28,620 nt of DNA from a virus, in IMG/VR virus record IMGVR_UViG_3300034106_003588, positions 1 through 28,620 of that record. One strand, 5' to 3'. A program made the translations under genes and the position numbers. How positions within the stretch are numbered: position 1 is the stretch's first letter; every line of letters begins with the position of its first letter. Below the pieces are notes generated by a model. That model was not told the DNA's origin. It did no database searches and saw only the letters and a list, made by a program, of their open reading frames with translations. Shown here piece after piece: positions 14,358 to 22,803 of the stretch.

Positions 14358-15767
14358 CTAAATGCACATATTCTTTTTTAGGTTCTGAGTCTTAGCCTCA
14401 ACATCCAATTTAACGGGCGCAAGTCTGCTCATACGCACATAAGTAGGGGAATAGTCCGTAGAGCGCGTGAAGAAGTTGTTGTTAACTCCGAACAACTCAT
14501 CTTCAAGGAAGAAATTGTCGTGCCTACAAGCTAAACTCAAAGCATCGTGGACAAATTCGGGGAGTAGGTCGGTGTTCAGGCTTAGAGATTTCCTCCTCTC
14601 GGCATAAACAACCCTTTTGCGCCCCAAAGAATCCTGATACGACACCATAGCCCCATCATACTTAGCATCCCTCACGTTGGCCTTAAACCGCATATATTGC
14701 TTAAATGTAGAAGAAGGAGGGTTGGCGGCAGGGTAGATGAAGCCAAAGCCCAGTGAATCGGAGTCAGAGGTTACATCTTGGTAGTATGTAACTTTTACCG
14801 TTCCGCAAGGGTCAGTTATCGGTTTAATACAGGTGGAGATGAAGCTCGCATCACAAATATCCTCGCCACAACAAGTGGCATCAAATCCAAGATATATGTT
14901 CATACACTTGGCTCGATAGTCATCCCATGAGTATAGTTGCCCTACTGTTGGGACTGCCCATATTTCAGTTATTTGAAACCCTCCGCTTATCACATAGTTC
15001 TGAGCATCGTATGTATCAACACTGTAATAGGTTTGGTTAAAAACCGCATCAGTATCAATAGGCTCTCCGACAGGCGAAGCACCATTGGGCTTAAATCCGC
15101 AACCCGTTCTAATGTAGAATGTAATCAATGAAGTACAACAGCAGTCTTGAACTTCGGGGTCGGGGTCGCAGTCTACAAGCGGAGTGATATTAGTCGCATT
15201 GATATTTAGCGCAATGGTAGTGTCGGTTATGTTGTCAAAAACAAGGTTTCCGCAATAGCCACTGGCAGGGTCGGGTCGGGATGCTATTGTTATTGTTTTT
15301 TGAGTCAGCGGAGTTGTAGCCCCAAATATTTCAACAGGAATGTAAATTGGATATGTAAAGAATTGGTCGCACTCCGTGTCCCAATTTAAGCAGAAGTCGA
15401 AAATAAGAGGGCATCCTTCGGTAGTGGGGATTGCATCAAAAGCTATCTCAGCCACTGGATCTGAATCACAACCATCATACCCAAAGTTTACACGAACACT
15501 ACCATCATCATTCAAAGTCCATGTTGCATTTTGAGATGGCCTTTCTTCAATCCCACTTAACTCATTTGGGCAAGCCGTGTCTATCGGAACTATTATCTGA
15601 TAGCTCATTTCCTCGGAAGTGTAATACTTGTTGCCCGAGCCATCCTCCTCTTGGATGAATAGCATCGGGCTGCAATAGTCGGCAGGTGGGCAGTCGGGGC
15701 AGTCTGATTCAGGCAGGGGTAGTAACTGCCAGTCTAAGGGCTGATTAGGTACGGCTTGTATGCTCAT
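14358..15767 (-). CDS. Cys-rich distal tail / baseplate protein, 469 aa
   Basis: This long protein follows the 657-aa tail gene with a 4-nt overlap, in the tail-tip position. It is extremely rich in Cys, about 20 residues, with clusters DCPDCPPADYC near the N-terminus, CDPDPEVQDCCC in the middle and CCGEDIC further on. The middle region looks like a set of beta sandwiches; the C-terminal region (GAMVSYQDSLGRKRVVYAERRKSLSLNTD) is more polar. I do not recognise it. The position after the tape measure and hub suggests a baseplate or tail-tip component, perhaps stabilised by disulfides or metal ions. Confidence 0.6.
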   Translation of the reverse strand: MSIQAVPNQPLDWQLLPLPESDCPDCPPADYCSPMLFIQEEDGSGNKYYTSEEMSYQIIVPIDTACPNELSGIEERPSQNATWTLNDDGSVRVNFGYDGCDSDPVAEIAFDAIPTTEGCPLIFDFCLNWDTECDQFFTYPIYIPVEIFGATTPLTQKTITIASRPDPASGYCGNLVFDNITDTTIALNINATNITPLVDCDPDPEVQDCCCTSLITFYIRTGCGFKPNGASPVGEPIDTDAVFNQTYYSVDTYDAQNYVISGGFQITEIWAVPTVGQLYSWDDYRAKCMNIYLGFDATCCGEDICDASFISTCIKPITDPCGTVKVTYYQDVTSDSDSLGFGFIYPAANPPSSTFKQYMRFKANVRDAKYDGAMVSYQDSLGRKRVVYAERRKSLSLNTDLLPEFVHDALSLACRHDNFFLEDELFGVNNNFFTRSTDYSPTYVRMSRLAPVKLDVEAKTQNLKKNMCI

Positions 15768-17737
15768 TCTGTTAAAAGTTCAAATTTAGTCATTCCCGAA
15801 GTAATGTTGTATTCAAGGCTCATCACCCACCCCGTTTCGTAAAGACCCGTGCCAAAACGTATCTTCTGATATGGATTGGCCTGAATGAGGTTAAACTGCT
15901 CAACTGTTATAGGGGATTCAAATGTAACCTTGTTCCTAATCTTCGGCCCACTGTTGTTCGGGATGAAGTTGCCGTTCCAAGAGAATCCCTCCCCCGCCCT
16001 ATGGACATATGCCCTCGCTATTTCGGGGTGGCTAACTACTCCCGCAAGAATCTCTTCGGTGAACGTTTTTGGAGTGTATCCAAGCCCCTGCCAATTTTCT
16101 CTTCTCCTGTAACTAACTCCGTGAGCTGCTATTTTGTAATAGTTGCCTACAATCGCATTATTGTACTGAACGGGGTCTTTCTCGGCTATGTAAATAGTTT
16201 CATCGCTTAGATTTGGAACATCGGGTATCTTAACAAGGTTATTAACCGTGCATATCTCAAACCCAATATTAGCCTCATAACTTTGAGGACTGCACACATT
16301 ACTTGCATAGTCAGCTTCCTCTTGTGTTCCAAACTCAAAAGATGGATTGGTATTAGTCTGCCCTATTTTTAAGGTAGATAGTCCAAATTTCCCATCTTTA
16401 ACCATTGAAATTTGATACGGAACGTCAATAGAAAATGCTTCTGTGGATTCGTAAAAATTCTTTTCCTGCCCTATCGTTACAACATCATTTCCACCAGAAT
16501 CTTTATCGAATCTAATCCCTATACCAAATAGATTGCCAAAACCTAATTGAAGGTCTGCAAAAGAAATGTTCATTTTAGCCCCACGAGCTATTGCATCTGG
16601 GTCTGAGGTATCGGGGTCTAAATCTGGATTAGCAAAATTCTTTAATGTTTTCCCTGATGTAACTTTTGCATAATAAGGGCCATATGTATATGGTTGAATT
16701 TCAACTAACTGTGCAGTAACTATTGTGCAGTTTACAAAATTTGTAAATACAGGAGAGCCCGCATTAAAAGGGAAGAATACATCCGCTATGTAAAATGGAT
16801 TGGCCAAAGTGCCTATGTTAGTCCCACGAGTAACGTACATCGCCCTATCGCAATAGTTTTCAATCCACTCGCCATCGTAAGGATTTACATTTGTTAAATT
16901 AAAATAACTGCCTATTTGCTCTTGAATATTCACAAAAATGGCACTAATGCTGGTAGTGCCAGGAACAACAACGGATTCAAGATTTATAGTAATAGTTCTC
17001 TGCGCTCCAAAAGCATCCAAATAAACAAAATCACAAGTGAATGGACCGCCAGGAACAAATGTAACCGCCCCCGTAATTTGAAGCTCAAAATGATGTGGGG
17101 TAAAGTATAAGGTAGGGTCTGTAAAATAATTATACGGAGCTAAGTCTTGGAATGTGAGCGGAGCATTATTTGTAAAGTATTTTATGATATATGGGTACAG
17201 CTCCATAATCCCATACCACTTGAAAGGCCCGTCAACGAAGTTTTTCCCGTTGGGAGGCCAAGGCCAAGGCTTGGGGTCGGGCGGGTTTATACTCCCGTCA
17301 TCAACATAAAATGGATTGTATATGTCCTCGCCTATCGGAGTTAGAGCAGTGCCATCTAAACTTTTCTGAGCATTTATCGGCACTTTCACATCGTAATTCC
17401 TGCCTATCAGCGAAGAAAGGGAGTTGTCGGAAAGGGTACACTTGGCTATACACCTGCTTATGTCTAACTCGATGTCAGCAAGGAAGATTATGCCCTCAAA
17501 TATGAATCCTAAGCAATCCGTTTGCTCAATCCTTATCGGAATGTCCAAACATCCCGTAGTGCCCTGAAAAAGGCTGTAAATGATGTCATAGCCATCGCCC
17601 CAAAAGGAAAGGTCGCTAACAATATTGCTCACGATGCCAGAGAACTGCTCATCACGCATAATCTTAACGGTAGCTTCCGTTAAGCCCATCGGCTCATCGC
17701 TTATCGCAACGTTGTTTACATAGACTTGAAAACTCAT
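15764..17737 (-). CDS. Distal tail / baseplate hub-like protein, 657 aa
   Basis: The gene overlaps the tape measure stop by 4 nt and the next gene by 4 nt, which places it as the first tail-tip protein. The N-terminus (MSFQVYVNNVAISDEP, then ATVKIMRDEQFSGIVSNIVS) resembles distal-tail (Dit-like) N-domains. A Pro/Trp linker (PPDPKPWPWPPNG) occurs at about 131-143. The rest is strand-rich, with an aromatic central region, and the C-terminus carries GTGLYETGWVMSLEYNITSG. I assign it to the tail tip by position and by the N-terminal pattern. A hub with an enzymatic domain is possible, but no hydrolase motif is seen. Confidence 0.6.
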   Translation of the reverse strand: MSFQVYVNNVAISDEPMGLTEATVKIMRDEQFSGIVSNIVSDLSFWGDGYDIIYSLFQGTTGCLDIPIRIEQTDCLGFIFEGIIFLADIELDISRCIAKCTLSDNSLSSLIGRNYDVKVPINAQKSLDGTALTPIGEDIYNPFYVDDGSINPPDPKPWPWPPNGKNFVDGPFKWYGIMELYPYIIKYFTNNAPLTFQDLAPYNYFTDPTLYFTPHHFELQITGAVTFVPGGPFTCDFVYLDAFGAQRTITINLESVVVPGTTSISAIFVNIQEQIGSYFNLTNVNPYDGEWIENYCDRAMYVTRGTNIGTLANPFYIADVFFPFNAGSPVFTNFVNCTIVTAQLVEIQPYTYGPYYAKVTSGKTLKNFANPDLDPDTSDPDAIARGAKMNISFADLQLGFGNLFGIGIRFDKDSGGNDVVTIGQEKNFYESTEAFSIDVPYQISMVKDGKFGLSTLKIGQTNTNPSFEFGTQEEADYASNVCSPQSYEANIGFEICTVNNLVKIPDVPNLSDETIYIAEKDPVQYNNAIVGNYYKIAAHGVSYRRRENWQGLGYTPKTFTEEILAGVVSHPEIARAYVHRAGEGFSWNGNFIPNNSGPKIRNKVTFESPITVEQFNLIQANPYQKIRFGTGLYETGWVMSLEYNITSGMTKFELLTE

Positions 17738-20700
17738 CGTATTCTCCTTCTGTTAGTAATTTTGGTGTAGGAACTCTTTGAAACAATGGCATCGGCAATC
17801 TCATCGGGGTTCTTAATAGCAACAGCCCCATTCCTGCGTATGGCATCAACCAATTCAGCGTTCTGAAAAGCCAATTCAAGCGAAGTCTGCTCCTTAGCCA
17901 TTCGGTACGGCTCATCCATAGAACGATGATAGGCGGGTGCAGCATAGCCCCTTATAATCTGCGAGGGCAGAGAGTCCTCACGGATAGCCTTCAGCACATC
18001 TTTGTACTTAGTCGTTTCCTCACGAGTCATCACCGACTCCCCCTCTAAAAGCTTAGCATAGAACTCCCCGCTTTTCAGCCCCTTGTTAGGCTTTTTGTTG
18101 TCGTTCTTCTTAATATCCAAGCCCCCCTCGTGGAACTCAGGAAGTGGGGCGGAGTTAATAGCTGAAAGCTGAGTTGCACCAACGGCAACGACACCTGCGG
18201 CTAATATAGTTGCAGTAATGGCATCGAAGTCGGTGTATAGCTTCACAATGGCTTGGGCAGTGTTGATTAGAACGCCAAACCTTGCGGCATCCCTGTCAAG
18301 CTTAGCCATCTCCTCTTTATTCTTTTTGGTTTCCTCGTTGTACTCATTCTCACGGATAAGACCAGCCTCGAACTTTTTGTCTAACAGTGCCTGCTCTTTT
18401 TCGATGGCGTTCTTGGCTATCTCGGTGCGAGCATCATAGTAATCTTGAAATAAGTCGATGGCTACCTGGAGTGCTTTTTGCAACTTTTCAAGTTCGTCTG
18501 GGCTTAGACCTAAAAAGTCTTTTTCGCCTTTGCCCAAATCTTGCAGTAGTTTATCCCTGGCTGCTATCAACTTAGAGATTTCTTTTTCAAGCTCTTCCGT
18601 TGCCTTTTTAACCTTCTCTACTTGTGCTTGGTCGGCTATACCTGCTAATATGTTCGGCTCTGCAAGCATAGGGCTCGTAGTAGTTGCAGTTTGGGTTATA
18701 TCAAACTGAGTAAACCCGCCTGAGCTAAGTACGTTTTTCTGAAACTTATCCCTTAACTCTTGTATTGTCTTATTATATTTTTTAGTAATCTCATCGGCTT
18801 GTTTGCTGACCTCATCCATAAATGGCTCTTCCTGCAACTGCCTTACTTCAGCCATAAAATCTTTCACCTCATTAGCCAAGCCCTGATACATCTTTTTGAT
18901 TTCAGCATTGGTATCGGCAGTTATCTTCTTAACTAATTCCGAGTTCTCTTTTGCTTTTAGTATTTCTATCGCCTGATTTTTCCTTAGCAACTCTTCCCTA
19001 AGCTTGTATTCTTCAATAGAGCCCTCTTTAACTAACAAAAGCCGTTGTTGTATAATCATTTTTTGCAGCTCAAGGTTATCTATCATTAACTGCTCTTCGT
19101 GTTGCCTTAACTCAATTTGCTGCTGCAAAACCTCGGACTCTTTTTTAGCCATCGCTATTGCAGTTTCGCCAGCACCACTGGCCTTTAATAAGGCTACCTT
19201 TTCTTCCGCCTCTGCTAATTTTATTTTCAATGAAACTAAGGTTTCAGTGGTCTTAATTTCAAATTCAGCTTTTTCGTTAATCACTTTAATAGCATCTTCC
19301 TCAGCCATTATCTTAGCCTTCAAAAGAAGGATTTCTTGTTCAAGGAATTTAATTCTTGGGCTTTCTTTATCTTCATCTCCCGTTGGCGCACCCTCAGAAC
19401 TAATCATCACGCCTAAATCCCTTAATAGTTGCTCTGCTATGGAAAGCTCGACTTTACTTATGTCCCGATACCCCCTTTTGGTTATGTCAAATCCAGCCAT
19501 AGTCTCTGGTCTTTGTAACTGAGGTGCAACTTGGGGGGAAGTAATTGCATATCGGTCAAGAAAATCTGCACCTTCAGGAGTTTTTGATATAAGCTCAAGA
19601 TACGTTTTGTAAGCCTTTATCTCTTTTTCAAGATTGTTGTACCTCTCTTGCTGCTCTTCTTTAGTTAGTTTAGAGAGTGCTAAATTCTTTTCCTGAACCT
19701 TGGTTTGAATATAATTCGCCTCCTCCAATTTAAGATTTGCTTCTACTTCTGCTTTCAGTTGGATAAACTCCGCGGAAGGACCTCCAGAGAAACCCAATAG
19801 TTTTTCAAAAAAACTTAGTCTCTTTGAACTCATCAGCGCAGTCATCTTGTTAAGCATATTTTCGAGCGCACTTGTGGCATTTTTAATTGGCGCAGTATCT
19901 AAAAGAGATGCCTTGAACGCTGTATAAGCTTGACTAAGGCGATTTAATCGAGCCGACAAAGAGTTCTTCTTCCCTTCAAGTGCAGGCCCGAACTCTTCTT
20001 CCAAGACCCTAATAAACTCTGGTAATACCTCCGCGCTTAATATCTTCCCCTCCTTTTGAAGCTTACGGAAATCTTCAAAATTTTGGACAAGCTCTGGGTG
20101 TAGATTTTTGTAAGCCTTAAACATAAGCATAGCCGCACCAGGTAAAGACTCGCCCATCTGCCTATTCAACTCCTCCGCAGAAACAACGCCCTTAGACATC
20201 ATCTGCTGAAGGGCATAGAAAGACCTCTGAACCTGAAGAGAGCTTGAGCCAGCAGCCCTTAATGATGACGCAAAGCTTATAAACATTTTTTCGACTTGAG
20301 TAGTAGTATATCCAGCTTGTTGTGCGGCAATACTAAATGAAGTCGCTTGCTCTAATGTTTCTTCATATTCAAGTCCAAGTTCTTTTATACTCGATGAAAG
20401 CCTTATGAAGGCGGCGTTTCCAGCACCAGTGCCGCCATATATGAAACCTAACCTTGACTCAAGTAACTCGAGCTTTGCGAGAAGTTTAATAACCTCTTCA
20501 CCGAAGCTTACAATAGAGCCAACTGCAAATGCAGCAGACACATACCCCCTTAAAGCCAATAATGGCTTCATCATTGACTCAGTTGAGCTTTGAGATGCTT
20601 TTACCCTTTCTGCCTCTGCTTTTTGAGTAGCAACAACCCTTCTCCTTTCCTCTCTTTCAGTTTCCCTGGTCAGCCTTTTCTGCTCTGCCTCCCTTTGCTT

Positions 20701-21396
20701 TGAAGAACGAGCCTCGGAAGCCGCCCTTTCTCTTGCTGCCCTTTCTGCGGTTTGAACAGATTGCCGAGCTTTTTTAGCCTCTTCTTTTTCAAGCCTGCTA
20801 AGCTCTTTCTCCCACCATTTAACGTATTCTGCATCAGCCTTTTTCTTGGCCTCTGCCTCTCGCTGCTTAGCCTTTACTCTTTCCTCACCAAGCTTTAACC
20901 TGCGCTTTTGAGATTCGGCAGCAGCCCTGTCCATCTCTGCAAGATGAGCTAACCATAGCCTTTTGGTTTCTTGGTCGTACTTTTCTACATCCTTAGCAGT
21001 TTTTCGCCTTCTATTTACATCGTCATTGGCAAACTTCTGCCTGCGGGCATCAACATTTTTTTCATATTCAAGGACATTGGAAAAGAGCTGTTTTATTATA
21101 GACTCAGTTTCCTTAGCCCAATTTTTGTAGTTAGACTTTGGCGGTGGCGTGCTGGCAGCCTTTTTTAATGAATTTGCGGCAGTTTCGGCAGACTTAGATG
21201 CACCATCAGATGCTTTTTTAATATCTTCAAGTGCCTTTTTTGTCGTAGATTGAGATGTTGCCTTCGACATATCTTCTAAGGCCATCTTGGTGGCGAAAAC
21301 AGAGCGACTGAGCGTCTCGTTTATCTTAACCAGCTCATTGAGTTTTGTTTTTAAATTCTCAACGTTTGCCGTGTACTCGATTTGTATTTTTGCCAT
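17734..21396 (-). CDS. Tape measure protein, 1220 aa
   Basis: The longest gene. Residues 1-275 form a helical, Lys/Glu/Arg/Ala-rich coil. Residues about 280-480 carry the N-terminal tape-measure domain with FAVGSIVSFGEEVIKLLA, GTGAGNAAFIRLSSSI and QMGESLPGAAMLMF, typical of the TIGR02675-type tape measure. Long coiled coils with many Glu/Lys pairs follow to about 1035. A hydrophobic segment (ITATILAAGVVAVGATQL, about 1055-1077) and a PEFHEGG element come near the C-terminus. By the common rule of about 1.5 angstrom per residue, the tail would be roughly 180 nm. It starts inside the -1 frame of the tail chaperone pair by 38 nt, a usual arrangement. Confidence 0.9.
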   Translation of the reverse strand: MAKIQIEYTANVENLKTKLNELVKINETLSRSVFATKMALEDMSKATSQSTTKKALEDIKKASDGASKSAETAANSLKKAASTPPPKSNYKNWAKETESIIKQLFSNVLEYEKNVDARRQKFANDDVNRRRKTAKDVEKYDQETKRLWLAHLAEMDRAAAESQKRRLKLGEERVKAKQREAEAKKKADAEYVKWWEKELSRLEKEEAKKARQSVQTAERAARERAASEARSSKQREAEQKRLTRETEREERRRVVATQKAEAERVKASQSSTESMMKPLLALRGYVSAAFAVGSIVSFGEEVIKLLAKLELLESRLGFIYGGTGAGNAAFIRLSSSIKELGLEYEETLEQATSFSIAAQQAGYTTTQVEKMFISFASSLRAAGSSSLQVQRSFYALQQMMSKGVVSAEELNRQMGESLPGAAMLMFKAYKNLHPELVQNFEDFRKLQKEGKILSAEVLPEFIRVLEEEFGPALEGKKNSLSARLNRLSQAYTAFKASLLDTAPIKNATSALENMLNKMTALMSSKRLSFFEKLLGFSGGPSAEFIQLKAEVEANLKLEEANYIQTKVQEKNLALSKLTKEEQQERYNNLEKEIKAYKTYLELISKTPEGADFLDRYAITSPQVAPQLQRPETMAGFDITKRGYRDISKVELSIAEQLLRDLGVMISSEGAPTGDEDKESPRIKFLEQEILLLKAKIMAEEDAIKVINEKAEFEIKTTETLVSLKIKLAEAEEKVALLKASGAGETAIAMAKKESEVLQQQIELRQHEEQLMIDNLELQKMIIQQRLLLVKEGSIEEYKLREELLRKNQAIEILKAKENSELVKKITADTNAEIKKMYQGLANEVKDFMAEVRQLQEEPFMDEVSKQADEITKKYNKTIQELRDKFQKNVLSSGGFTQFDITQTATTTSPMLAEPNILAGIADQAQVEKVKKATEELEKEISKLIAARDKLLQDLGKGEKDFLGLSPDELEKLQKALQVAIDLFQDYYDARTEIAKNAIEKEQALLDKKFEAGLIRENEYNEETKKNKEEMAKLDRDAARFGVLINTAQAIVKLYTDFDAITATILAAGVVAVGATQLSAINSAPLPEFHEGGLDIKKNDNKKPNKGLKSGEFYAKLLEGESVMTREETTKYKDVLKAIREDSLPSQIIRGYAAPAYHRSMDEPYRMAKEQTSLELAFQNAELVDAIRRNGAVAIKNPDEIADAIVSKSSYTKITNRRRIR

Positions 21397-21694
21397 GCTT
21401 TTCTATCGACTCAAGCTCTCGCTTTCGCCTTTCTTGGTTAAACTCAAGCAAAGTTAAAGCTTTTTCAATAGAGGATTTTGTGTAGGCATTATACATCTCT
21501 ATGTTGCCATCAGAGCAGTATATTATTAACTCCCTAAATTGTTTATCTTGGTCGTAAAGTTGCCTACCGAGGGAAAATATTCCACTGTCTTGTTTAGGGC
21601 TTTGAGGCGGGCTTGTGCCATCTCCCAATATATTTCCCAGTCTTTTTCGAAAGAGCTGAAATTGGGAAAGAACTGATTCAACCCGCCTAAAACG
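21359..21694 (-). CDS. Tail-assembly chaperone, -1 frame extension (gpGT-like C-part)
   Basis: A frame open in the -1 register relative to the upstream gene, from a TGA at 21701-21703 to a stop at 21359, giving 111 codons beyond the slip site. Within it there is no ATG until codon 67; the first possible alternative start is a weak TTG at 21628, so it is best explained as the shifted tail of the preceding protein. The product is polar (SPPQSPKQDSG, then IEKALTLLEFNQERRKRELE). It overlaps the tape measure start by 38 nt. In lambda-type phages the gpG/gpGT chaperones lie exactly here and use the same -1 shift. The fusion would be about 275 aa. Confidence 0.65.
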   Translation of the reverse strand, partial: RFRRVESVLSQFQLFRKRLGNILGDGTSPPQSPKQDSGIFSLGRQLYDQDKQFRELIIYCSDGNIEMYNAYTKSSIEKALTLLEFNQERRKRELESIEKHGKNTNRVHGKR

Positions 21695-22185
21695 AAAAAA
21701 TCATACAACCCCTTCCCTTTGTAGTTCTTTCTAAATGTTTCAATCTTCTTCTGCTCAAATTCAGCATCCCAAACGCCAGGGTCTTGGTCCTCCCTAATGA
21801 GCATACACCCAGATAACTCCATCATAATTTCGGGGTGAAGAAGCAGCTTCTTGCGCTCTTTCATCTCGCCTATTAAAAATCCGATTTTCGATAGACCTTT
21901 CAACTTCTCCCCACTTGTCGACTCAAATAGCGCACTCTCCATCGCTTCCAAAAACTTGTCCAACTCACTTTCACTCACCATCCTCTGCAACTGCAAAACA
22001 AAGTCTTGCGCCCTGCCAAGCCTCTCAACAGGCATCTCAAAAAGGGTTTCGTAGACGTAGTACCTATGCCCCTCACAGGTGAAGGCATACTTCAACCCTT
22101 GGTTCTTCTTTGGTTTGTAAGTAGAATCCCAAACAAGCTGATTGAATTGTCTTGGAAACCACTTGTAGAGCAGTTCTGCTATCAT
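21526..22185 (-). CDS. Tail-assembly chaperone, unshifted form (gpG-like), 219 aa
   Basis: Begins MIAELLYKWFPRQFNQL and continues with a helical, charged protein (VERLGRAQDFVLQLQRM, then SELDKFLEAMESALF). The start chosen is the ATG at 22185 because it overlaps the stop of the preceding gene by 4 nt (ATGA). A longer frame to 22230 overlaps that gene by 49 nt. It lies just before the tape measure. The C-terminal 55 codons lie beyond the slip heptamer T TTT TTC and are lost in the shifted product. No family was recognised; the role is inferred from position plus the -1 overlapping frame. Confidence 0.7.
   Translation of the reverse strand: MIAELLYKWFPRQFNQLVWDSTYKPKKNQGLKYAFTCEGHRYYVYETLFEMPVERLGRAQDFVLQLQRMVSESELDKFLEAMESALFESTSGEKLKGLSKIGFLIGEMKERKKLLLHPEIMMELSGCMLIREDQDPGVWDAEFEQKKIETFRKNYKGKGLYDFFVLGGLNQFFPNFSSFEKDWEIYWEMAQARLKALNKTVEYFPSVGNFTTKINNLGS
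21694..21700 (-). other. Programmed -1 frameshift slip site T TTT TTC
   Basis: On the minus strand T TTT TTC stands in the reading register of the 219-aa gene (GAT TTT TTC), which is the X XXY YYZ form. It is the first base block after the TGA that opens the -1 frame, so the shift can occur only at or after it. I see no strong stem-loop downstream. A second, weaker spot is TAT TTT CCC nearer the end of the overlap. Confidence 0.55.
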
Positions 22186-22475
22186 GATAACTTTATGAAA
22201 ATAAAGTTCAAAGGTATGCACATTATACACACAATCGACATTTCCACAAAGTTAAATTCAAAGCAGGGCAGTAGGGCGGTCAGAGCGTAATAGACTACCC
22301 CCCAAATAGAGGCCATACACCCGACACAGTTGTATATAGGCTTACTCCAAATGCTACATTCGGGGATTAGCCTTGCTAAAAATGCCCTGAATCTATTCAG
22401 AATCATCCCATCCTCCATTGAAATATGGGTGGCTACAATGAGTAGGCTAACTACTACGGCTCGTTCAATCAGCAT
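22182..22475 (-). CDS. Small membrane protein between terminase and tail genes, 97 aa
   Basis: The ATG at 22475 overlaps the end of the upstream gene by 11 nt, and the stop overlaps the next ATG by 4 nt (ATGA). This tight packing supports a real gene. A longer frame starting at 22622 exists but would run through most of the upstream gene. Three hydrophobic segments are seen: AVVVSLLIVATHI (6-18), ASIWGVVYYALTALLPCF (55-72) and SIVCIMCIPLNFIFI (80-94). Between the first two lies KPIYNCVGCMASIWG (46-59), a Cys-x2-Cys motif of the kind I recall in small membrane proteins of Bacteroidetes phages. The function is unknown. Confidence 0.65.
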   Translation of the reverse strand: MLIERAVVVSLLIVATHISMEDGMILNRFRAFLARLIPECSIWSKPIYNCVGCMASIWGVVYYALTALLPCFEFNFVEMSIVCIMCIPLNFIFIKLS

Positions 22476-22803
22476 AAAATAGTGTAAAGGATACGCAATC
22501 AACATCATCGCCAGTTCCTGGTTGTCCAAACTCCAAGTCGTCATCAACATTGCAGGTTTCATCAGCATGAACAGTAACCTCGTAGGTTCTATTCGGTGAG
22601 AATGTATATTGGTCAATAGCAATCGTCAGCTCACCCAATCCACTCGCAGTAACCGTTTGTTGGGTATAGCGGTTCAGTGTAAGGTCGAGGATGCGAACAA
22701 GATAGTCGGTAGCAGGTGTGAGCCCCTCAGCAACAGTTATTTCGGCACAACAAATGTCGTAAGAGCCTATGGAGGGGCAGTTGGTACATTCAATACAGCT
22801 CAT
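22465..22803 (-). CDS. Cys-rich small protein, 112 aa
   Basis: The N-terminus MSCIECTNCPSIGSYDICCAE carries a dense Cys motif. The rest is strand-rich (TDYLVRILDLTLNRYTQQTV, LTIAIDQYTFSPNRTYEVTV), like a single beta-sandwich, with an acidic Asp/Glu-rich region (DDDLEFGQPGTGDDVDC) near the C-terminus. It overlaps the end of TerL by 14 nt. I do not recognise it. It could be a virion or tail component, similar in N-terminal Cys style to the other structural proteins in this window, or a DNA-packaging accessory. Confidence 0.6.
   Translation of the reverse strand: MSCIECTNCPSIGSYDICCAEITVAEGLTPATDYLVRILDLTLNRYTQQTVTASGLGELTIAIDQYTFSPNRTYEVTVHADETCNVDDDLEFGQPGTGDDVDCVSFTLFYAD

Noticed and set aside
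19004-19522. Plus-strand frame of 172 codons opposite the tape measure
   Set aside because: Its Ser- and Cys-rich composition is a shadow of the Lys/Glu/Ala coiled-coil codons on the other strand. No start context and no neighbour on that strand.
21547-21590. Alternative slip site TAT TTT CCC near 21577
   Set aside because: The A-site tRNA would need to re-pair CCC to TCC, so it is not a full X XXY YYZ site; T TTT TTC at 21694 is a better match.
22182-22622. 146-codon version of the small membrane protein
   Set aside because: It overlaps the 112-aa gene for over 150 nt. The ATG at 22475 gives a compact gene with three clean hydrophobic segments and normal junctions.
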